Assembly (NCBI GenBank): GCA_944324255.1
Contig: CALUVM010000010.1
Span: forward strand, 1 to 61,962
Direction of reading: 5' to 3'
DNA from: Candidatus Gastranaerophilales bacterium
GTDB taxonomy: Bacteria > Cyanobacteriota > Vampirovibrionia > Gastranaerophilales > Gastranaerophilaceae
Length of the DNA stretch: 61,962 nt
The translations under genes and the position numbers were made by a program. The notes beneath the pieces were generated by a model. The model searched no databases. It saw only the letters and a list, made by a program, of their open reading frames with translations, and was not told where the DNA came from. Every line of letters begins with the position of its first letter. The stretch's first letter is position 1. Of the stretch, positions 17,582 to 26,958 are shown piece by piece.

Positions 17582-18031
17582 TTATAAACCAATCTGTCTT
17601 ATTATCTCATAAGCTACTATTGCAACTGAATTTGAAAGATTCAAACTCCTTTGTCCATCCTTCATCGGGATAGTAAGAGCTGTATCTTTCTTTACGTACT
17701 CTTCCGGAAGACCTCTTGTTTCCGGTCCGAAGACAATGAAATCTCCTTCCTGGAATTGTATATCAGTGTATTTCTTATTAGTTTTTGTCGTTAGGTAATA
17801 AAATCTACTCTCCGGAAACTCTTCAAACAATTCCTCCATAGAGTTAATTTTATGCAAATCAACACTTTCCCAGTAATCTAAACCGGCTCTTTTTGTATAC
17901 TTACTGGACAGAGAAAACCCTAATTTACCGACAAGGTATAGAGATGCTCCGGTACAAGCGCACAATCTTGCGATATTACCCGTATTTTGCGGAATTTCAG
18001 GTTCATACAAAACTATATTGAACTTAGGCAT
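17582..18031 (-). CDS. trmL: tRNA (cytidine/uridine-34 2'-O) methyltransferase TrmL
   Basis: A SPOUT methyltransferase of about 149 residues, the usual size for TrmL/YibK. Signature segments are VLYEPEIPQNTGNIARLC (motif 1), VFGPETRGLPEEY (motif 2) and IPMKDGQRSLNLSNSVAI (motif 3), which form the knotted SAM site. It methylates the ribose of the wobble base in certain leucine tRNAs. The family start MPKFNIVLYEP puts the ATG at 18031, inside the end of the upstream phosphatidyltransferase gene (8-base overlap), so translation is coupled. A longer frame to 18073 is less likely. Confidence 0.93.
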   Translation of the reverse strand: MPKFNIVLYEPEIPQNTGNIARLCACTGASLYLVGKLGFSLSSKYTKRAGLDYWESVDLHKINSMEELFEEFPESRFYYLTTKTNKKYTDIQFQEGDFIVFGPETRGLPEEYVKKDTALTIPMKDGQRSLNLSNSVAIVAYEIIRQIGL

Positions 18032-18638
18032 CCTCTTCAGCCTTCTTTGGTTCAAATAAATATTTAGCTTCAATGACTACAGGCAAACCCCTTACCACAC
18101 AGAATACAATCGCAAACACCGCAGCCCAGAAGCCGACGGCACCAACAATTTCTCTGTGCGGACATACAGGAACTTGAGCTGTTATTATTAAAACAAAGGC
18201 TAAAACTTTTGCAACAGCATAACTTATTCTCATAAATTTTGAACTCGTTATAAACAAACAAACAGGATTTCTCTGCATACTTGTTTTACCGAAAGCAGTC
18301 ATACCCTGTTCCATTGCAGCACTTCTTATTGTATCAGTTATAAAACCTCTTGTAATAGCAATTAACGGGAATAAAATACTTAGCCATCCCATAACGGCAA
18401 ATAAAATCCAATAAGTATTTTCTACAATTCTGTCACCCATTATATCAAGTAAAGCTCCGAATTTTGATTCTTCGTGGAGTTTTCTTGCAACATAACCGTC
18501 AACTCCGTCAAGAGCAAATGCCGCAATAGTTAGAATTAAAGCCCAGGTATAAGCAATTGCGTTGCCCTGACAGGTATAAATTAAATACACTGCAAAAAAC
18601 ATTACAAAAATTCTGAATATTGAAATAAAGTTTGCCAT
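18024..18638 (-). CDS. CDP-alcohol phosphatidyltransferase family membrane protein
   Basis: About 204 residues with five or six hydrophobic helices. It carries the complete CDP-alcohol motif D-G-x2-A-R-x8-G-x3-D-x3-D in the segments DGYVARKLHEESKFG and ALLDIMGD. Such enzymes exchange CMP of CDP-diacylglycerol for an alcohol. Phosphatidylglycerophosphate synthase (PgsA) is the commonest function, but inositol- or other alcohol-using members look alike, so I give no symbol. ATG 18638 follows a G-rich stretch. It lies 41 bases after the oxidoreductase stop and overlaps trmL. Confidence 0.85.
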   Translation of the reverse strand: MANFISIFRIFVMFFAVYLIYTCQGNAIAYTWALILTIAAFALDGVDGYVARKLHEESKFGALLDIMGDRIVENTYWILFAVMGWLSILFPLIAITRGFITDTIRSAAMEQGMTAFGKTSMQRNPVCLFITSSKFMRISYAVAKVLAFVLIITAQVPVCPHREIVGAVGFWAAVFAIVFCVVRGLPVVIEAKYLFEPKKAEEDA

Positions 18639-18679
18639 TTTACCCCCCACCCTCCCCGCAGGAGAGGGAATAACTATGT

Positions 18680-19678
18680 TTACACCTTCATTCTTGAAAG
18701 CGCAAAGTCTTTTTTGTTCAAATCCTCGAGTTTAGAACCAAGCATAATTTTTTCTGCTTCTTCAAGAATACTTACTACAGTATAACCGTTTTCTCCGTCT
18801 GAACGGGCTTTATGACCTGATGAGCAGCAGTTTAAGAAGTGCTGACACTCAAGCTTCAAAGGCTCAATTTCAAGATAATCAAGCGGATAGTTCTGTGTAT
18901 TTGCCGGAATAAAGTTATCATAAACTTTTAACTTATCCGTAGGAGCCGTATCATCAAATACAGCAGTAGCTTTCGTACCTCTTACGAGTAATGTAACTCT
19001 TTTTTGAGGAGTAATCCAACTGTCAGAAATATGAGCGACAAGTCCATCCTCAAATTCAACTCCGATATGTGTTATATCCATTATAGAGTTTTTCTCCGAA
19101 GAACAACCAATCGCAGAAATAACTCTTACCGGATTTTTACCTGTTACATAAGCAATCATTGAAACATCATGAGGTGCCAAATCCCACATAACACTTCTGT
19201 CGTTTTTATGATAATTGACATTGAGTCTATCACTTTGAGCGTAAATAAGATCTCCTAACACATCTTCTTCTATAAGCATTCTCAATCTGTTAACAGCAGG
19301 ATGGTATAAAAGTAAATGTCCTACCATTAAAATTAAGCCTTTTTCTTCAGCCAATTCGGTTAAAACCTTTGCTTCTTCGGCTACTGTTGAAATTGGTTTT
19401 TCAACATAAACATTCTTTCCCGCTTCAAGCATAGCTTTTACCATCTTGAAATGAGTATGGCTTGGAGTAACAACTGCAACTCCGGTTATAGAATCGTCAT
19501 TTATAATATCGTGAAAATCTTTTGTTACTTTTACACCGGGATATTGTTCTTTTACTGTCTTTAAAGATTCATCGTCCAAATCACAAACAATATCAAGAAC
19601 ATTTAAATTATAAAAATTACGGACAATATTTCGTCCCCACATCCCAAAACCAATTACTGCGACTTTTTGTTCTTTCAT
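18680..19678 (-). CDS. Gfo/Idh/MocA-family NAD(P)-dependent oxidoreductase
   Basis: About 332 residues. The Rossmann domain begins KVAVIGFGMWGRN, followed by VVTPSHTHF and the family motif VYVEKPIS, in which the lysine contacts cofactor and substrate. The C-terminal half is the beta-sheet domain, with WDLAPHDVSMI providing the conserved histidine. Related enzymes oxidise or reduce sugars, inositols or UDP-sugars. The sequence is reminiscent of UDP-GlcNAc 3-dehydrogenases (WlbA/WbpB), but no aminotransferase partner is adjacent. GAGAAGG precedes ATG 19678. A frame open to 19741 adds non-family residues. Confidence 0.85.
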   Translation of the reverse strand: MKEQKVAVIGFGMWGRNIVRNFYNLNVLDIVCDLDDESLKTVKEQYPGVKVTKDFHDIINDDSITGVAVVTPSHTHFKMVKAMLEAGKNVYVEKPISTVAEEAKVLTELAEEKGLILMVGHLLLYHPAVNRLRMLIEEDVLGDLIYAQSDRLNVNYHKNDRSVMWDLAPHDVSMIAYVTGKNPVRVISAIGCSSEKNSIMDITHIGVEFEDGLVAHISDSWITPQKRVTLLVRGTKATAVFDDTAPTDKLKVYDNFIPANTQNYPLDYLEIEPLKLECQHFLNCCSSGHKARSDGENGYTVVSILEEAEKIMLGSKLEDLNKKDFALSRMKV

Positions 19679-19956
19679 ACCTTCTCTTTTCCTTCTTAAT
19701 AAGGTTATTATATTACAACAGTTTATTTCAGTAAAGGGCAATCATATTAAGATTAAATAAAAATTTGCAAAAAATTTCATCAATATTTGCTTGATTTTTC
19801 AGATTTCTTGCAAATGATTCTAAACAAATATTAAGATAATTTATCAAAAATTTATAACTTTTGTATCTATTATTTATCTTTATGATAGAATTATTTTAAG
19901 TTTAAAAAATCCAATTACAACTCAATACAAACGAGCTGAAATTATTAATTTACAAA

Positions 19957-21039
19957 GTGATGGAATTAAAATTGAAATACGCTAATACCGAAAAAATAGG
20001 AGTGCCAAGAGCTCTGTCATATTATAACAATTACCCGTTCTATCATGGTTTTCTGACCTCTCTGGGGTTTGAAATTGTGCTTTCAGATAAAACGACAACT
20101 AAACTCATTAATGACGGCGCATCACGTGTTGTTTCCGATACGTGCTTACCTATAAAAGTTTATGTCGGACATTTATTAAATTTACTTGATAAAGGAGTGG
20201 ATACTATTTTTGTTCCATCCCTTCAATCCACTGATTATAAAATTAACAATTGCAGTAAAATCAGAGGTCTGCCCGAAATTATGAGAAATATAATTGACAG
20301 ACCTTTTAGAATGATTGAACCGACTCTTGATAAAACAGAAGGATTGGGAATAAAAGATTTCTGTTATGAAACTGCCCGTCAGCTGGGAATTTATGACGAA
20401 GAACTTATTGAGAAATCTATAAAATCCGGCTGGGAATGCTATAACAATTTTATTAAAATGGCACACTCCGGTGTTTCACAACAATCTGCAATTGAAAGTG
20501 CAATAAATAACAAACAGGCTTTAAAAAAGATGGAGCTTGTAAAGCCGTTATCCGTTGTTATTATGGCTCACGGTTATAATCTTTATGATGAAAGAATTTC
20601 TATGAGATTGCTTAAAAAGCTTGAAAACATGGGAGTAAAAGCTTATACTTCACTGGATATTACAAGAGAGGAACAGCTAAATTCTATTCGTGAACTCGGA
20701 GAAATTCAATACTGGGCAAACGAACTTGATTTAACAGGAACAGCCGCTTATTATCTTTTAAACAACGAGGTAGACGGAATTATTGCATTATCTGCATTCG
20801 GCTGCGGACCTGACTCTTTAATGGTAGATGAAATTCAGTATCACGCCGCTGAACGAAATATGCCTATGATACATCTGACAATAGATGAGCATACAGGAGA
20901 AGCCGGTTTTGTTACAAGATTGGAAGCCTTCATTGATATGCTTTCAAGAAAAAAAATGAAACAAAAACAAAAATTAAAACAAAAGGAACCGATAAAAGTT
21001 ACTCCTGCAGAAACGGAAAGGATATTAACCAAAGTATAA
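19957..21039 (+). CDS. Acyl-CoA dehydratase activase-related protein (DUF2229-like)
   Basis: A 360-residue protein beginning KIGVPRALSYYNNYPFYHGF after about ten residues. This is a pattern I associate with the DUF2229 half of large 2-hydroxyacyl-CoA dehydratase activases. Conserved cysteines occur in DTCLPIKVYVGH, NNCSKIRGLPE and SAFGCGPDSLMVDEI, plausible iron-sulfur ligands. The ATP-binding BcrAD/BadF domain normally fused in front is absent. The end (TIDEHTGEAGFVTRLEAFID) recurs almost unchanged in the gene at 22097. Start may be GTG 19957 or ATG 19960, and no good ribosome site is seen. Its stop overlaps the PHP gene as TAATG. Actual substrate unknown. Confidence 0.78.
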   Translation: MMELKLKYANTEKIGVPRALSYYNNYPFYHGFLTSLGFEIVLSDKTTTKLINDGASRVVSDTCLPIKVYVGHLLNLLDKGVDTIFVPSLQSTDYKINNCSKIRGLPEIMRNIIDRPFRMIEPTLDKTEGLGIKDFCYETARQLGIYDEELIEKSIKSGWECYNNFIKMAHSGVSQQSAIESAINNKQALKKMELVKPLSVVIMAHGYNLYDERISMRLLKKLENMGVKAYTSLDITREEQLNSIRELGEIQYWANELDLTGTAAYYLLNNEVDGIIALSAFGCGPDSLMVDEIQYHAAERNMPMIHLTIDEHTGEAGFVTRLEAFIDMLSRKKMKQKQKLKQKEPIKVTPAETERILTKV

Positions 21040-22085
21040 TGCCGACATTAAGCGAAAAAAAACTAAAAAGTTACAGTTATCTGGGCGGAATACATATCCA
21101 CTCAACGTTTTCTGACGGCTCCGGAGATATTGAGAAAATAAGTCTTGCCGCAAAAAGTGCAGGATTGGATTGGATAATTATAACAGACCATAATTCAATG
21201 GATATTCAGGAGGGTTTTTACAACGGCATTCTGGCAATAAAAGGAGAGGAAATTTCCCCTGAAAAATCAAATCATTATCTGGCTTTAGGAATAGAAAAGA
21301 ATATAACAGCTCCGGATCCTTCAAGTTATATTGAAGAAGTAAGGAGCCAGCAGGGGTTCGGGTTTGCTGCGCATCCTGACGAATCTGAAACCAGACAAAA
21401 TCCTTATGTCCCTATAAGATGGACTGATAAAAATATTCTGCCTGACGGTGTTGAAATCTGGAATTGGTTTTCTGAATGGGCTGATAATTTTAGCAGCAAA
21501 AATATTTTCAGCAAAGCATACGCATATCTTTTTAAACATAATCTTGTAAAAGGAGCTAACCCGCAGACTATAAACTGGTGGGATAAACTTAATAATATAA
21601 ATAACAATATTATTCCTGCAATAGGCGGAATTGATGCTCACGCTTTAAAAATTCCGGGCTACATTCTTCCGGTTACGGTATTTCCTTATAAGTCCATGTT
21701 TAAAACCATAACAAATGTTATAACATTAAAGGAACCTCTTTCGGGAGATTTTCAAACCGCAAAATCACAGATTTTAAACGCAATAAAAAGCGGAAACAAT
21801 TTTGTTATAAACAGAAAAGTGTCCAAAAACATTCCTGTTTTTAAAATAAAAAATAAAACAGGAGAAGCGCATTCCGGCGAAAGTATTGAACTGGATAATA
21901 ACACTATCCTTACAGTTAAGGCAGCGCCGAAATGTTCAATCAAAGTTTTCCATAACGGAGAAGAAATTATGCATAACATTTCGGACAAACTCAAAATTAT
22001 TCTTGATAGAGCAGGAAAATACAGGGTAGAAATAAAAATAGGAAATAAAGGGTTTGCATACTCAAATCCCGTATTAGTTTATTAA
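21039..22085 (+). CDS. PHP-domain metal-dependent hydrolase (CehA/McbA-like)
   Basis: A 348-residue protein. The PHP signature is clear: GGIHIHSTFSDGSG gives HxH, then IIITDHNSM, IKGEEIS and later AAHPDE and GGIDAHA, which supply the remaining metal ligands. The C-terminal 80 residues resemble an Ig-like beta domain. PHP enzymes are di- or trinuclear metal phosphoesterases, and the CehA/McbA branch also contains ester hydrolases. The start codon shares a base with the upstream stop (TAATG), so it is coupled to the activase-like gene. It is sandwiched between two dehydratase/activase-like proteins, which suggests a common pathway. Confidence 0.82.
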   Translation: MPTLSEKKLKSYSYLGGIHIHSTFSDGSGDIEKISLAAKSAGLDWIIITDHNSMDIQEGFYNGILAIKGEEISPEKSNHYLALGIEKNITAPDPSSYIEEVRSQQGFGFAAHPDESETRQNPYVPIRWTDKNILPDGVEIWNWFSEWADNFSSKNIFSKAYAYLFKHNLVKGANPQTINWWDKLNNINNNIIPAIGGIDAHALKIPGYILPVTVFPYKSMFKTITNVITLKEPLSGDFQTAKSQILNAIKSGNNFVINRKVSKNIPVFKIKNKTGEAHSGESIELDNNTILTVKAAPKCSIKVFHNGEEIMHNISDKLKIILDRAGKYRVEIKIGNKGFAYSNPVLVY

Positions 22086-22096
22086 AAGGAAAGATT

Positions 22097-23299
22097 GTGA
22101 AAGCAAAAATAAGCGAAGAACAATTAAATAGATATTCCAAAAATATGGATAACACTATCGCTGCAAAAGATAGGGTTATCGCCTGGCCGAGAATGGGCAG
22201 AATTGATATTCCCCTGAAAGCTCTTGTACACAATCTCGGTGCAAAATACATTATTCCTCCTGCAAACAGTAATGAAGCTCTTGAACTCGGAGTTAAAAAC
22301 AGTATTGAAGGTATCTGCCTGCCTTATAAATTAAACCTTGCAAACTATATTATGGCATTAGAAAACGGAGCTAACACTTTAATGATGTTTCAGGCACCGG
22401 GTTCATGCCGGCTCGGGAACTATACCAAAATGGCTCAAAAAACATTAAAAAAAATGGGATATGAATTTGATATGGTCATTTTTGACATGTACCAGAGCAA
22501 AATGAAACAAACTCTGCAAGCTTTCTGGCATGTTACTCATTGTTTGAATCCGTTCAGCTACTATAAGGCTTTCAGTCTGGGATTTAATAAATTCTTTGCA
22601 ATAGATGAAGCTCAAAAACTTCTGTTCTACTGCCGCCCGAGAGAAATCCATAAAGGAGATTCCGAAAAACTTTATAATAAATGGCTTAAAATAATTGACG
22701 AAACCAATTCTATATGGAAAGGCAAGCAGCTTGTAAAAAAAATCAGAAAAGATTTCCAAAAAATTCAGATAGATAAAAACAAAGATGTACCAGTTGTCTA
22801 TTTACTCGGAGAGTTTTTTGTGTTATTAGACCCTTATATAAATCAGGATATAGAAAAGACACTCGGTGAAATGGGAATTGAAGTCCAACGTCAAATATGG
22901 TTTAGTGAATGGCTTGAAGGAGTTCTTAAACCGTCCATACTTAACAAAAAAGAATCTCATAGAGAACGCTGCGTCCGATATGCCGAAAAATATATGAAGC
23001 GGCCAATCGGCGGAGAATGCATAGAAACAATCGGAGATACTGTTTTTGCAGCAAAAAACAAAGTTGACGGAGTTATACATTTAATGCCGTTTTCATGCAT
23101 GCCGGAAATCGTTTCTCAAAATATATTATCCAAAGTAAGCAAAGAAGAAGATATTCCAGTACTGACTCTCGTTTTTGATGAGCAGACAGGAAAAGCAGGT
23201 TATATAACCAGAATTGAAGCTTTTATTGATCTGGTAAAAAGAAAAAAAATGAAGACAAAGAATAAGGAAAGAAAAGGAGAGAGTTTGGTCGCATGTTAA
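22097..23299 (+). CDS. 2-hydroxyacyl-CoA dehydratase/activase-superfamily protein
   Basis: A 400-residue relative of the protein at 19957. Cysteine motifs EGICLPYKLNLANYI, PGSCRLGNYTKM, GGECIETIGDT and PFSCMPEIVSQ resemble those of HgdB/BcrB-type subunits and the DUF2229 group, which bind 4Fe-4S clusters. The C-terminal segment VFDEQTGKAGYITRIEAFID closely mirrors the sister protein. No ATPase domain is present. The start is GTG 22097 after an AAGGAAAG site, and the 3' end overlaps the next ATG by 7 bases. With its sister it could form a two-component iron-sulfur reductase or scaffold, which is inference. Confidence 0.72.
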   Translation: MKAKISEEQLNRYSKNMDNTIAAKDRVIAWPRMGRIDIPLKALVHNLGAKYIIPPANSNEALELGVKNSIEGICLPYKLNLANYIMALENGANTLMMFQAPGSCRLGNYTKMAQKTLKKMGYEFDMVIFDMYQSKMKQTLQAFWHVTHCLNPFSYYKAFSLGFNKFFAIDEAQKLLFYCRPREIHKGDSEKLYNKWLKIIDETNSIWKGKQLVKKIRKDFQKIQIDKNKDVPVVYLLGEFFVLLDPYINQDIEKTLGEMGIEVQRQIWFSEWLEGVLKPSILNKKESHRERCVRYAEKYMKRPIGGECIETIGDTVFAAKNKVDGVIHLMPFSCMPEIVSQNILSKVSKEEDIPVLTLVFDEQTGKAGYITRIEAFIDLVKRKKMKTKNKERKGESLVAC

Positions 23300-24348
23300 A
23301 AGAATCTCGAAACAAAATGACGTTTGAACGTTTGAAATATTATAGACATTTATTCGGCGGGGCTTTGGAATGTATTCAGAGCAGATTATCAAAGAACCCT
23401 AAACCGTTATGTTTTTCTTTAATGGTAACCAGTGCCTGCAACTGTGATTGTGATTTTTGTTTCTGGAAATCTAAAAAAGGGCAGGATGATATGCCGACAG
23501 AAGAAATCGTAAGACTTCTGACGGAAGCAGGAGAAATAGGATATTTAGACAGCATCCTCTGGGGCGGTGAACCTCTTTTAAGGCAAGATTTTGCAGAAAT
23601 ATGCAAAGCTTCGCATGATGCGGGATTATATACAAAAATTGCTACAAACGGTTGGTTTTTGGAAACTAATCCTGATTTTGCAAAGTATACAGACCTGTCA
23701 TTTATTTCGCTTGATGCCATAGGAAAAGCTCATGATGACATCCGTCACTTACCGGGAATCTGCGATAAGGTTATGAACGGGATTGAATACCACAAAATTC
23801 ATTCTCCGAAAATGAGAATATATATCTGCTGTACGGTATCAACCCAGACCAGCTTTGAACAAATTAAAGAAGTTGCCCAGTACTGCAAAGATGCTGATAT
23901 TTTATTATACTTCACTGTTAATAAAGCTGCTTCAAGACCTGAAGAAGCTGAAAATGTTATTGAAACAGAACTTGAAAACGATCAGTTAGCAGAGATGTTT
24001 ATAAAAATTAAAGAACTAAAAAAACAGGGTTATCCTATAAGAAATTCATACTACTTTATGGATTACATTATTAATAAGAAAACATACTACGAATGCCACT
24101 GGCCAAGAATTGCAACTGTTATTTACTCAAACGGAGATATGCTCAGATGCTATGACAGAAAACCATTCATAAGCGTTCGCAACCGTTCGTTAAAAAGTGT
24201 AATTCAGGATCCTCTTTTTGTAGAAACAGTAAATCAATGTAAAGATTGTAAATTAGCCTGCGTAGGTAACTATGCACTTGACGCTTCCGGTTTATGGAGA
24301 CTTGAATGGCCGGCTATAAAATCTTTAATGGAAATCGCTATTACATAA
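23293..24348 (+). CDS. Radical SAM protein with C-terminal cysteine cluster
   Basis: A 351-residue enzyme. The SAM-binding cluster motif Cx3Cx2C is C49, C53 and C56 in SACNCDCDFCFW, followed by LWGGEPLL (the GGE motif) and FISLDAIG. The last 50 residues hold CYDRKPF and CKDCKLACVGNY, a SPASM/twitch-like auxiliary cluster. Such proteins modify peptides, lipids or sugars, and no precursor peptide is evident next to it. The ATG lies inside the end of the preceding gene. The export operon begins 30 bases later on the same strand. Confidence 0.87.
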   Translation: MLKESRNKMTFERLKYYRHLFGGALECIQSRLSKNPKPLCFSLMVTSACNCDCDFCFWKSKKGQDDMPTEEIVRLLTEAGEIGYLDSILWGGEPLLRQDFAEICKASHDAGLYTKIATNGWFLETNPDFAKYTDLSFISLDAIGKAHDDIRHLPGICDKVMNGIEYHKIHSPKMRIYICCTVSTQTSFEQIKEVAQYCKDADILLYFTVNKAASRPEEAENVIETELENDQLAEMFIKIKELKKQGYPIRNSYYFMDYIINKKTYYECHWPRIATVIYSNGDMLRCYDRKPFISVRNRSLKSVIQDPLFVETVNQCKDCKLACVGNYALDASGLWRLEWPAIKSLMEIAIT

Positions 24349-24378
24349 CAAATAATCAATAAATTAGGAAAAGGAAAA

Positions 24379-26952
24379 ATGAAAAAATTTATCATTACAT
24401 TAACAATACTGCTCATAGGCTCAGGAAGTTTTGCATCAACTACTAACCAGAATATGAATACTATTTCTCCGGTTATGCTTAATTCTATGCAAAATACGGG
24501 AGCCAGCACAAATAATATCAATCCGAATATTATTAATATAAACAGAAAAAGTCCGATTCATGGAGCAAGTATGCTTGAACCGTACAAAATGAATACACAT
24601 AACAGTTTGAATGAACGCACATTTGAAAACATGTATATGGACAGAAGCCAGAATGCTTTTGAAAATAATTACCAGACTTTTGCTGCTAATTCAAAGAAAC
24701 CTGAACTAAGCCAGGTTGAAAAACTGTTTAACGGTAAAGAAGCTGATGCAACAGTGACTCCGCTGCGTCAGGTCGGGTATGATATATTTAATTCATTCTC
24801 CTCAACTGATTCAAATACGACAGGAAAATTTAACGATGATTACAAATTGAGCGTGGGAGAGAAAGTCAGCATAAATCTGTACGGAGATTCTGTTGATGTA
24901 ATGGCGCTTTCAGGTGTTCATCTGCTTAGTCCTATTGTCCAAACGGAAGTCGACTCCAAGGGAGATATTTTTATTCAAGGTGTCGGCGTAATCCATGCGG
25001 AAGATAAAACAATACGAGAAGTCGAAAATCAAATCAATACAATGGCTTCAAGAAAATACAACAATCTAAAAGCCAGAATAAATGTAATGTCAGGCTCAGG
25101 ATTCTCTGTCTTTGTTTATGGTCAGGTTAATAAACCGGGTAAAGTTTTAATAAGCAACAACTCTTCATTCATAGATGCCTTAAGTGCGGCAGGAGGAGTT
25201 AAAAAATCCGGTACTTTAAGAAAAATAGCATATACCAGCGGAAAGAAAACCATAAATGTTGACTTATATAAAACTTTATTTTCTGATGAAAACGACAATA
25301 TTATCTTAAAACCGAATGACAGAATTTTTGTCGGGGGAATCGGAAGTGTAGTTGCGCTGAAAAACGGTGTCTCAGTTTCCGGTATTTATGAATTGAAAGA
25401 AGGGGAAACATTACAAAAGCTCGTTTCTATGGCGGGCGGACTCCTTCCTGGAACACAAACAACAGAAGTTACCCTTACTCGTTTGAATACAGAAACACTT
25501 GAAAGAACCGCCGAAAACATAAGCTGGACAGAAGCTAATCATTCTAAGCTTCAGAGCGGTGATATTATAGAATTCAGGGATTTATATAATGTTGCGGAAA
25601 ACACAGTCGTTCTTCAAGGTAATATAAAACACCCTGCAACTTTTGCTTACAAGCCTAATATGAGATTATCAGATATCTTAAAAAATAAAAAAGAACTGCT
25701 TGAAGAAACTTTCACAACTCAGGCGGTAATCAGAAGAATCTCTGATGAAGACGGAAGTATACAAACCATTCCGGTTTATTTAAAAGAATTCTTCGCAGGA
25801 ATGAATGACCCGCTTTTAAAACCAAGAGATATTATTAATATCTATAAAAATACAAATGCCGAATTCGTTGATGTATACGGGTGTATAAATATTCCTAAAC
25901 ATATAACCTATACGGAAGATATGAGATTGGATGATGTCCTTACTGACATCCAGTTTGTTGAATCCAATATAGATATAGAAGATAATAACGAAAAGAATGT
26001 ATCATTTACCGATAAATCCGGAGATGCGGCATTAGTCGGAGGAACATCCAATAACAACAGAGTTATCTCCGCAGAAAATGTTGCGGTAGAAATAACAGGA
26101 CTTGACGGCTCTACTCAGCTTTATTATCTGTATGACATAATGATTAACGGAGATACAATAAAATCAATACATCTTGCACCGTATGACAAGATATTCTTCA
26201 GAACCCTGCGTGATAATGAAACAATTAAAAACGTAAAAGTTTCAGGGTTTGTAAAAACTCCGGCTACGTTTAGATTTGTTGACGGAAAACGCCTTACAGA
26301 TATGATAGAAATGGCAGGAGGACTTACCAAAGACGCAGATTTAAGAGGTATTGTCTATACAAGAAAGAATCTGCAAGCACGTCAGGTAAATCTTGCGCAG
26401 AAAAATAATGAAAAAGACATAAAACTCTTAGAAGGTCGTATTGCCGGCGGTTTTAAACAAGCCTCCAGCGATATAGAAGCTAAAACTAATATGATTGGTA
26501 TGCTGAAGCAGGACCAGAAAGAGTTCAAAAACAAATACACAGGACAGATTGCTTTAAATATCAAAAATAATAACCTTAGCAAAATAAAAGATTCCGACAA
26601 TATAGAAGTTCAAGACGGCGACGAAATTTATATTCCGAGAATGACAAATCACGTAAGCGTCATAGGTGAAGTCTATAATGAACAGTCTTTTATGTTCCAA
26701 AAAGGTTCAAACGTAAAAACTTATATAAAAGAAGTCGGCGGCTACACTCCGAATGCTGCAAAATTCAGACTCTACAGAGTCGGGGTTAACGGCAGAGCGG
26801 AAAGAGTACACAGCTGGACAAGGATTGCACAGGGAGATACCATTGTTGTTCCTAGAAAAATTGCAGGAAACGACTGGATTACTCCTGTATGCGATACTCT
26901 CAGAGGTGTTGCATCAATTCTATCAACAGCGTTTGTCGTAACAAGGTGGTAA
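24379..26952 (+). CDS. Polysaccharide export protein with multiple SLBB domains (Wza-like)
   Basis: An 857-residue protein with a signal peptide (MKKFIITLTILLIGSGSFAS). After a 130-residue asparagine-rich linker, a polysaccharide-export domain begins near residue 155 (LSVGEKVSINLYG...VDSKGDIFIQGVGVI). Several SLBB-type repeats follow, each starting with a pattern like VYGQVNKPGKV, VSGIYELKEGETL, LQGNIKHPATF, VSGFVKTPATF and VIGEVYNEQSF. It ends in a hydrophobic helix (ASILSTAFVV), as Wza uses to cross the outer membrane. It is over twice Wza length because of the extra SLBB repeats. Likely the outer-membrane export channel for the polysaccharide. AGGAAAAGG precedes the ATG. Confidence 0.87.
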   Translation: MKKFIITLTILLIGSGSFASTTNQNMNTISPVMLNSMQNTGASTNNINPNIININRKSPIHGASMLEPYKMNTHNSLNERTFENMYMDRSQNAFENNYQTFAANSKKPELSQVEKLFNGKEADATVTPLRQVGYDIFNSFSSTDSNTTGKFNDDYKLSVGEKVSINLYGDSVDVMALSGVHLLSPIVQTEVDSKGDIFIQGVGVIHAEDKTIREVENQINTMASRKYNNLKARINVMSGSGFSVFVYGQVNKPGKVLISNNSSFIDALSAAGGVKKSGTLRKIAYTSGKKTINVDLYKTLFSDENDNIILKPNDRIFVGGIGSVVALKNGVSVSGIYELKEGETLQKLVSMAGGLLPGTQTTEVTLTRLNTETLERTAENISWTEANHSKLQSGDIIEFRDLYNVAENTVVLQGNIKHPATFAYKPNMRLSDILKNKKELLEETFTTQAVIRRISDEDGSIQTIPVYLKEFFAGMNDPLLKPRDIINIYKNTNAEFVDVYGCINIPKHITYTEDMRLDDVLTDIQFVESNIDIEDNNEKNVSFTDKSGDAALVGGTSNNNRVISAENVAVEITGLDGSTQLYYLYDIMINGDTIKSIHLAPYDKIFFRTLRDNETIKNVKVSGFVKTPATFRFVDGKRLTDMIEMAGGLTKDADLRGIVYTRKNLQARQVNLAQKNNEKDIKLLEGRIAGGFKQASSDIEAKTNMIGMLKQDQKEFKNKYTGQIALNIKNNNLSKIKDSDNIEVQDGDEIYIPRMTNHVSVIGEVYNEQSFMFQKGSNVKTYIKEVGGYTPNAAKFRLYRVGVNGRAERVHSWTRIAQGDTIVVPRKIAGNDWITPVCDTLRGVASILSTAFVVTRW

Positions 26953-26958
26953 TAAAAA

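Noticed and set aside
18070-18261. Cysteine-rich 63-codon minus-strand frame
   Set aside because: It lies entirely inside the CDP-alcohol phosphatidyltransferase gene in another frame, and the cysteines come from codon shift.
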